Positions 7,067-10,067 of a stretch of 10,067 nt of DNA are shown piece after piece. This DNA is from JBDTRY01 sp039931435. Its GTDB lineage: Bacteria; Acidobacteriota; Thermoanaerobaculia; Gp7-AA8. The notes below the pieces were generated by a model, which saw only the letters and a program-made list of their open reading frames with translations, searched no databases and was not told the origin of the DNA. The stretch covers positions 1-10,067 of the forward strand of contig JBDTRY010000131.1 of assembly GCA_039931435.1 (NCBI GenBank), written 5' to 3'. Each line of letters starts with the position of its first letter. The first letter of the stretch is position 1. The position numbers and the translations under genes were made by a program.

Positions 7067-8248
7067 ATGGCGCGCGAGGCTTCGCCAAAAATCAGCCCTC
7101 AGGTCATCCTTCTCGGCGTGGCGGCGATGCTCAACGACATCTCCAGCGACATCATCTATCCCCTCCTTCCGATCTTTCTGACCAGCTACATCGGAGCCAC
7201 GCCTCTCGTTACGGGGATGATCGAAGGCGTTGCCGAGGCGGTGTCTTCGATTCTGAAATACGCCTCAGGTTTCTGGTCCGACCGGATGGCCCGCCGTAAG
7301 CCGTTCGTGATTTCCGGGTATTTTCTGGCTGGGGCGGCCCGGGCCATCGTGGCAGTGGCCACACAATGGCCGCTGGTCCTCGTCGGACGGCTTCTGGATA
7401 AGACCGGCAAGGGTCTGCGCTCAGCTCCCCGCGACGCCATGATCTGCGACGTCACACCACCCGAGAACCGGGGAAAAGCGTTTGGTCTGCATCGCGCTTT
7501 CGACAACGCCGGCGCCGTGATCGGCCCGCTGATGGCAGCTGCAGGTCTGGGCCTGCTGCATCTCTCGCTCCCCCGGATTTTTCTGTTCGCCGTGGTCCCG
7601 GCCGCCATCGGCGTTGTCATGCTCATGTTTCTGCTGAAAGAGGAGCATCGATACAAAGCTCCTTCCTCCAGAACAGAAATCAGTGCGGCGCCGCTCGGCC
7701 GTCATTTCTGGACTTCGATCGGATCGATCGCGCTCTTCTATCTGTCGAACTCAAGCGACGTATTTCTGATCCTGCAGGCTCATGCCTCGGGTGTCTCCGT
7801 GGCCATGATCCCGGTGCTGTGGTCGGCACACCATGTCGTGAAAGTTCTTTTTTCCACGAAAGCGGGAGCGCTCTCGGACCGTGTTGAACGCACGCACCTC
7901 CTCGTGGCTGGTTGGCTGGTCTATGCCGTCATCTACTTTGTATTTCCCTTCGCCGGATCGCTGCCGATGTTTCTAATCCTGTTCGTGGCCTACTCGATCC
8001 CATTCACTCTGACCGAAGGAGCGGAGCGGGCCTGGATCTCGGATCTGGTGCCGCAGGACGGGCGGGGAAAAAGTTTTGGGGTGTACCACATGACCGTGGG
8101 TATATGCACGTTGGCGGGAACTGCTTTGTTCGGGATTCTCTATCAGGAGGTTTCGCCGCGGGCGGCGTTTCACACGGGAGCGGCGATTGCTCTACTGGCA
8201 GCGTTATCGATCACCGTCCAAAAAAGAGGTGCCCGAGGGGTGGTGTGA
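7067..8248 (+). CDS. MFS permease, function unknown
   Basis: This 393-residue protein has about twelve hydrophobic segments and the two-half arrangement of the major facilitator superfamily. The N-terminal stretch LNDISSDIIYPLLPIFL (22-38) and IEGVAEAVSSILKYASGFWSDRMARR (52-77) are typical of a group of uncharacterised MFS permeases. The latter includes the motif-A aspartate and arginine between helices 2 and 3. GKGLRSAPRDAMI (115-127) is a further conserved loop. The halves echo each other: SDRMARR with SDRVERT, and RGKAFG (135-140) with RGKSFG (333-338). The substrate cannot be inferred; a drug, sugar or organic-acid exporter is possible. It is divergent from the acyl-CoA dehydrogenase gene across 173 bases. 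ATG 7067 is used although no ribosome site precedes it, because the protein needs this N-terminus for its first helix. Confidence 0.88.
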   Translation: MAREASPKISPQVILLGVAAMLNDISSDIIYPLLPIFLTSYIGATPLVTGMIEGVAEAVSSILKYASGFWSDRMARRKPFVISGYFLAGAARAIVAVATQWPLVLVGRLLDKTGKGLRSAPRDAMICDVTPPENRGKAFGLHRAFDNAGAVIGPLMAAAGLGLLHLSLPRIFLFAVVPAAIGVVMLMFLLKEEHRYKAPSSRTEISAAPLGRHFWTSIGSIALFYLSNSSDVFLILQAHASGVSVAMIPVLWSAHHVVKVLFSTKAGALSDRVERTHLLVAGWLVYAVIYFVFPFAGSLPMFLILFVAYSIPFTLTEGAERAWISDLVPQDGRGKSFGVYHMTVGICTLAGTALFGILYQEVSPRAAFHTGAAIALLAALSITVQKRGARGVV

Positions 8249-8297
8249 CCGCCGCGCCGGCAGGACGCCGGGGCAACCCGTATCAATACTTTCTTTT

Positions 8298-8315
8298 TGA
8301 ATCCCGGAGGATTCA
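8298..8315. other. Perfect short hairpin in the MFS/dsbA-like gap
   Basis: TGAATCC (8298-8304) and GGATTCA (8309-8315) form a 7-base stem with a four-base CGGA loop. A pyrimidine run (CTTTCTTTTT) lies on its 5' side rather than its 3' side, so it is not a plus-strand intrinsic terminator. It may be an operator or a leader hairpin for the downstream gene. Apart from this and a weak CCGGC/GCCGG stem near 8258-8272, nothing else stands out between 8249 and 8451. Confidence 0.35.
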
Positions 8316-8451
8316 GTATACGGATCTTGTCGCGCCCTCCCCGGGCACCAGCTTATGATCTCAAATTACGGCTCCGCGCACAAGCTGCCAATTTGGAATC
8401 AATTGACGGGCTGATTGTTGAGCATGGAAGCAATCGGTCAGGAGATCCTCA

Positions 8452-9519
8452 GTGCGAGAAAACCTCGGTAAGTTCGTGTATCTGGTTGTACTGTCCAGTC
8501 TGGCCTACGTGGCGCCTTCCCAGGCCGCCACCAGCATTACAGACGACATGCTGCGCTCTCTCAATGTGTGCACGGCGCCGGTGAAGATCACGCGCGGCAC
8601 GATCAGTTCGCGCCTGCCCAAGGGCGTGAAGGCCGAGATCATCACCATGGAAAGCAGCTCCGCATGGTGTGGGGCGGTGGTGGCCGCCCTGACCTTTCCC
8701 GACGGCAGCTACTTTGTCGGCCAGCCATGGTTCGTCGCGGACATCATGGGATCCCGCGAAGACAAGCTGAAGCAGTTCGCCTGGCAACGCCTGCAGGAGT
8801 CCCTGACCGCAACGGTCGACACGGCAAAAGCGTCGAACGGACTGTCCCGCGTGCGTCTGAGCCGCAAAACGGACTACGGCGACATGATCGAAACCGGATG
8901 GATGGACCAGGAGGGCCTGGTTTACATCCCCGGCGAGTTGCACAAGGCCGGCGAGGATTTGATCAAAGCCCGCCAGACGGAGATTGCCCGGGTCATGGGC
9001 ACGGCTCCAACCAAGGGACCGGCCCCTGCGAAGGTGACCGTCGTCGAGTTTTCGGATTTCGAGTGCCCCTCGTGCAAGCTGGCGGTCTCGTACATGAAAC
9101 CGCTCATGGCCAAATACAGCGATCGGGTCAAGTTCGTGCGCATTGACCTGCCGTTGATCAGCCACCATCCCTGGGCGTTCCCCGCGGCGCTGGCCGGGCG
9201 CGCCATCTACCGGCAGAATCCGGATCTGTTCTGGAAGTACAAGGACTGGGTCTACGCAAACCAGGAAGATCTGTCCGCGTTCAGCATCGCTGATTTCGCG
9301 AAGAATTTCGTGGCGGACAACGGACTGGACGTGAAGAAGTTCGAGAGCGACGTGCAGTCCGCCAATCTGCGCAAGGAGATCTTCGAGGGAATCAACGCGG
9401 CAACGGCCATCGATATCCATGGAACCCCGACCTTCTTCGTAAACGGCGTCTCCGTCGATCCCGGCCGTGGTGGCGAGGGCATGGAGAAGTACATCACGGC
9501 GAAGCTGGCCGGGAAATAG
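8452..9519 (+). CDS. Exported DsbA-family thiol oxidoreductase with extra N-terminal domain
   Basis: This 355-residue protein starts with GTG, chosen because AGGAG at 8440-8444 lies seven bases before it. Residues 1-25 are a signal peptide (hydrophobic core YLVVLSSLAYVA, likely cleavage after SQA), so the mature protein should be periplasmic. Residues about 193-355 are a thioredoxin-fold DsbA-like domain. It shows EFSDFECPSC with the redox pair Cys205 and Cys208, a helical insertion around HHPWAFPAALAGRA, and the cis-proline loop GTPTFFVNG (Pro326). The role would be forming or exchanging disulfides in exported proteins. The dipeptide between the cysteines is Pro-Ser, not the Pro-His of DsbA. 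The N-terminal domain (about 26-185) is unfamiliar to me and holds one cysteine pair, Cys40 and Cys73. A Pro/Ala-rich hinge (185-193) joins the two domains. The gene stands alone, 203 bases after the MFS gene. Confidence 0.88.
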   Translation: MRENLGKFVYLVVLSSLAYVAPSQAATSITDDMLRSLNVCTAPVKITRGTISSRLPKGVKAEIITMESSSAWCGAVVAALTFPDGSYFVGQPWFVADIMGSREDKLKQFAWQRLQESLTATVDTAKASNGLSRVRLSRKTDYGDMIETGWMDQEGLVYIPGELHKAGEDLIKARQTEIARVMGTAPTKGPAPAKVTVVEFSDFECPSCKLAVSYMKPLMAKYSDRVKFVRIDLPLISHHPWAFPAALAGRAIYRQNPDLFWKYKDWVYANQEDLSAFSIADFAKNFVADNGLDVKKFESDVQSANLRKEIFEGINAATAIDIHGTPTFFVNGVSVDPGRGGEGMEKYITAKLAGK

Positions 9520-9537
9520 ACAGCCGCGTCGTTTTTT
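9497..9537 (+). terminator. Weak terminator-like T tract after the DsbA-like gene
   Basis: Six T bases (9532-9537) follow a GC-rich stretch that overlaps the stop codon. Only a short stem can be drawn (GCTG at 9504-9507 with CAGC at 9521-9524), so an intrinsic terminator is possible but weak. The stronger structure is the paired repeat about 55 bases further on. Confidence 0.2.
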
Positions 9538-9592
9538 GCTTCGTTACACGCCCGGGCGATTCTTCGATTGTAAGAAACTCCCATGGGGCGCT

Positions 9593-9695
9593 TGTCATCC
9601 TGAGGGAGCGCAGCGACCGAAGGATCTCTTCAACGAGGAATGGGCTGGCAACCGGGAAGGTGGAAGAGATCCTTCTCTCGACGCTCAGGATGACA
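9593..9695. repeat. Paired inverted palindromic repeats (copies C and D)
   Basis: Copy C runs forward (9593-9631) and copy D is reversed (9663-9695), with 31 bases between them. GAAGGATCTCTTC (9619-9631) is the perfect complement of 9663-9675, a 13-base inner stem. TGTCATCCTGAG (9593-9604) is the perfect complement of 9684-9695, a 12-base outer stem. The transcript of either strand could fold into one long hairpin with an asymmetric internal loop. The pair sits between the convergent ends of the DsbA-like gene and the Nudix gene. This layout resembles REP/BIME elements, which protect 3' ends or stop transcription. Confidence 0.8.
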
Positions 9696-9741
9696 GCCGG
9701 CCATACTGTTTCTTCACTCTGGTTCAGCGCCCACGCTGTGC
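9696..9741 (-). repeat. Extended flank of repeat copy D
   Basis: Beyond the palindrome, TTCTTCACTCT (9711-9720 and flanking base) and TTCAGCGC (9723-9730) match the flank of copy A (70-89) at identical spacing, with diverged bases between. The stretch is non-coding, ending about 35 bases before the Nudix stop codon. Confidence 0.55.
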
Positions 9742-9777
9742 CATCGCTGTACGGATGGTGCTTCCGTCCGCCGCATG

Positions 9778-10067
9778 TCACATCGCCAGGTGCGCCAGAT
9801 CCAGTAGCGCCTTGACCATTCGGCCAGTCAGACCCCAGATTTCCAGCCCGTTCCAGTGATAGAAGTAGCTTGGGTATCGCTTCCCCAGATAGTCGATCAT
9901 CCGCACTTCGGGATTGCCATCCGCGAGCAAGGCCTCGAGAGGGACTTCATAGACCTCGGTCACTTCCGATGGTTGCAGGACATATCGGAAATTCGAGGGA
10001 ATCACTCCGACAAATGGCGCCACGATGTAACCACTGACCGTCGTAATGAGGTCGTCGAGGCGTCCGA
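9778..10067 (-). CDS. Nudix hydrolase, CoA pyrophosphatase-like (C-terminal part, cut by window edge)
   Basis: The last 95 or so codons of a minus-strand gene whose start lies beyond the right edge. The frame stays open from 10067 through the GTG at 10023, which is internal rather than a start. Visible residues run from GRLDDLITTVSGYIVAPFVG to the stop at 9778. The order is VAPFVGVIP, then PSEVTEVYEVPLEALL, then a YHWNGLEIWGLTGRMV segment. This is the C-terminal half of the CoA-pyrophosphatase (YeaB/NudL-like) Nudix group, which splits CoA and its derivatives into phosphopantetheine and adenosine 3',5'-bisphosphate. The Nudix box itself should lie off-window, so catalytic residues cannot be checked. 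The gene converges on the DsbA-like gene with the repeat pair between them. Confidence 0.8.
   Translation of the reverse strand, partial: GRLDDLITTVSGYIVAPFVGVIPSNFRYVLQPSEVTEVYEVPLEALLADGNPEVRMIDYLGKRYPSYFYHWNGLEIWGLTGRMVKALLDLAHLAM

Noticed and set aside
5616..7181. Plus-strand open frame of 521 codons across the hydratase and dehydrogenase genes
   Set aside because: It is antisense to two genes with intact catalytic residues and strong ribosome sites. Its translation has no recognisable domain.
10021..10023. GTG as the start of a short 81-residue gene
   Set aside because: The frame continues upstream to the window edge with conserved Nudix-family residues (TTVSGYIVAPFVG), so this GTG is an internal valine codon.

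Overview
The window is a moderately GC-rich piece of bacterial chromosome holding eight protein genes: seven complete and one cut by the right edge. All are housekeeping or metabolic types. I see no rRNA, tRNA, CRISPR array, transposase, phage gene or defence locus. The host is probably a Gram-negative heterotroph, because there is an exported DsbA-type protein, a full-length two-subunit transhydrogenase and fatty-acid/butanoate genes. Dispersed palindromes of the TGTCATCCTGAG...GGATCTCTTC type recall what I remember from Acidobacteriota and similar environmental genomes. That assignment is a low-confidence inference.

Layout. At 215-463 (-) lies a small CDGSH iron-sulfur protein. It is divergent from pntA (621-2171, +) and pntB (2175-3581, +), which encode the proton-translocating NAD(P) transhydrogenase. 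A repeat-bearing convergent gap (3582-3806) leads to a minus-strand cluster, read right to left: 3-hydroxyacyl-CoA dehydrogenase (6009-6893), enoyl-CoA hydratase (5193-5984) and a LeuA/homocitrate-synthase-family enzyme (3807-5063). Divergent from that cluster is an MFS permease (7067-8248, +), which may be translated from a leaderless mRNA. It is followed by a secreted two-domain DsbA-like thiol oxidoreductase (8452-9519, +). A convergent gap with a long paired palindrome (9593-9695) separates it from the C-terminal part of a Nudix CoA-pyrophosphatase-like gene (9778 to the right edge, -).

How the genes fit together. PntAB sets the NADPH/NADH balance using the proton gradient. The dehydrogenase and hydratase catalyse two consecutive steps of beta-oxidation or of crotonyl-CoA/butanoyl-CoA formation, a redox-linked CoA-thioester pathway. 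The LeuA-family enzyme next to them would condense an acyl-CoA with a 2-oxoacid, but its substrate cannot be read from sequence. The Nudix protein may hydrolyse CoA or its derivatives. The coupling between these modules is inference from proximity.

I did not find a clearly new biological system. The points most worth a second look are the intergenic palindromic repeat family (several copies here, one pair able to form a long hairpin), the short LeuA-family enzyme in an acyl-CoA cluster, and the unusual N-terminal domain and CPSC active site of the DsbA-like protein. No gene-free stretch exceeds 300 bases; the longest is 9520-9777.
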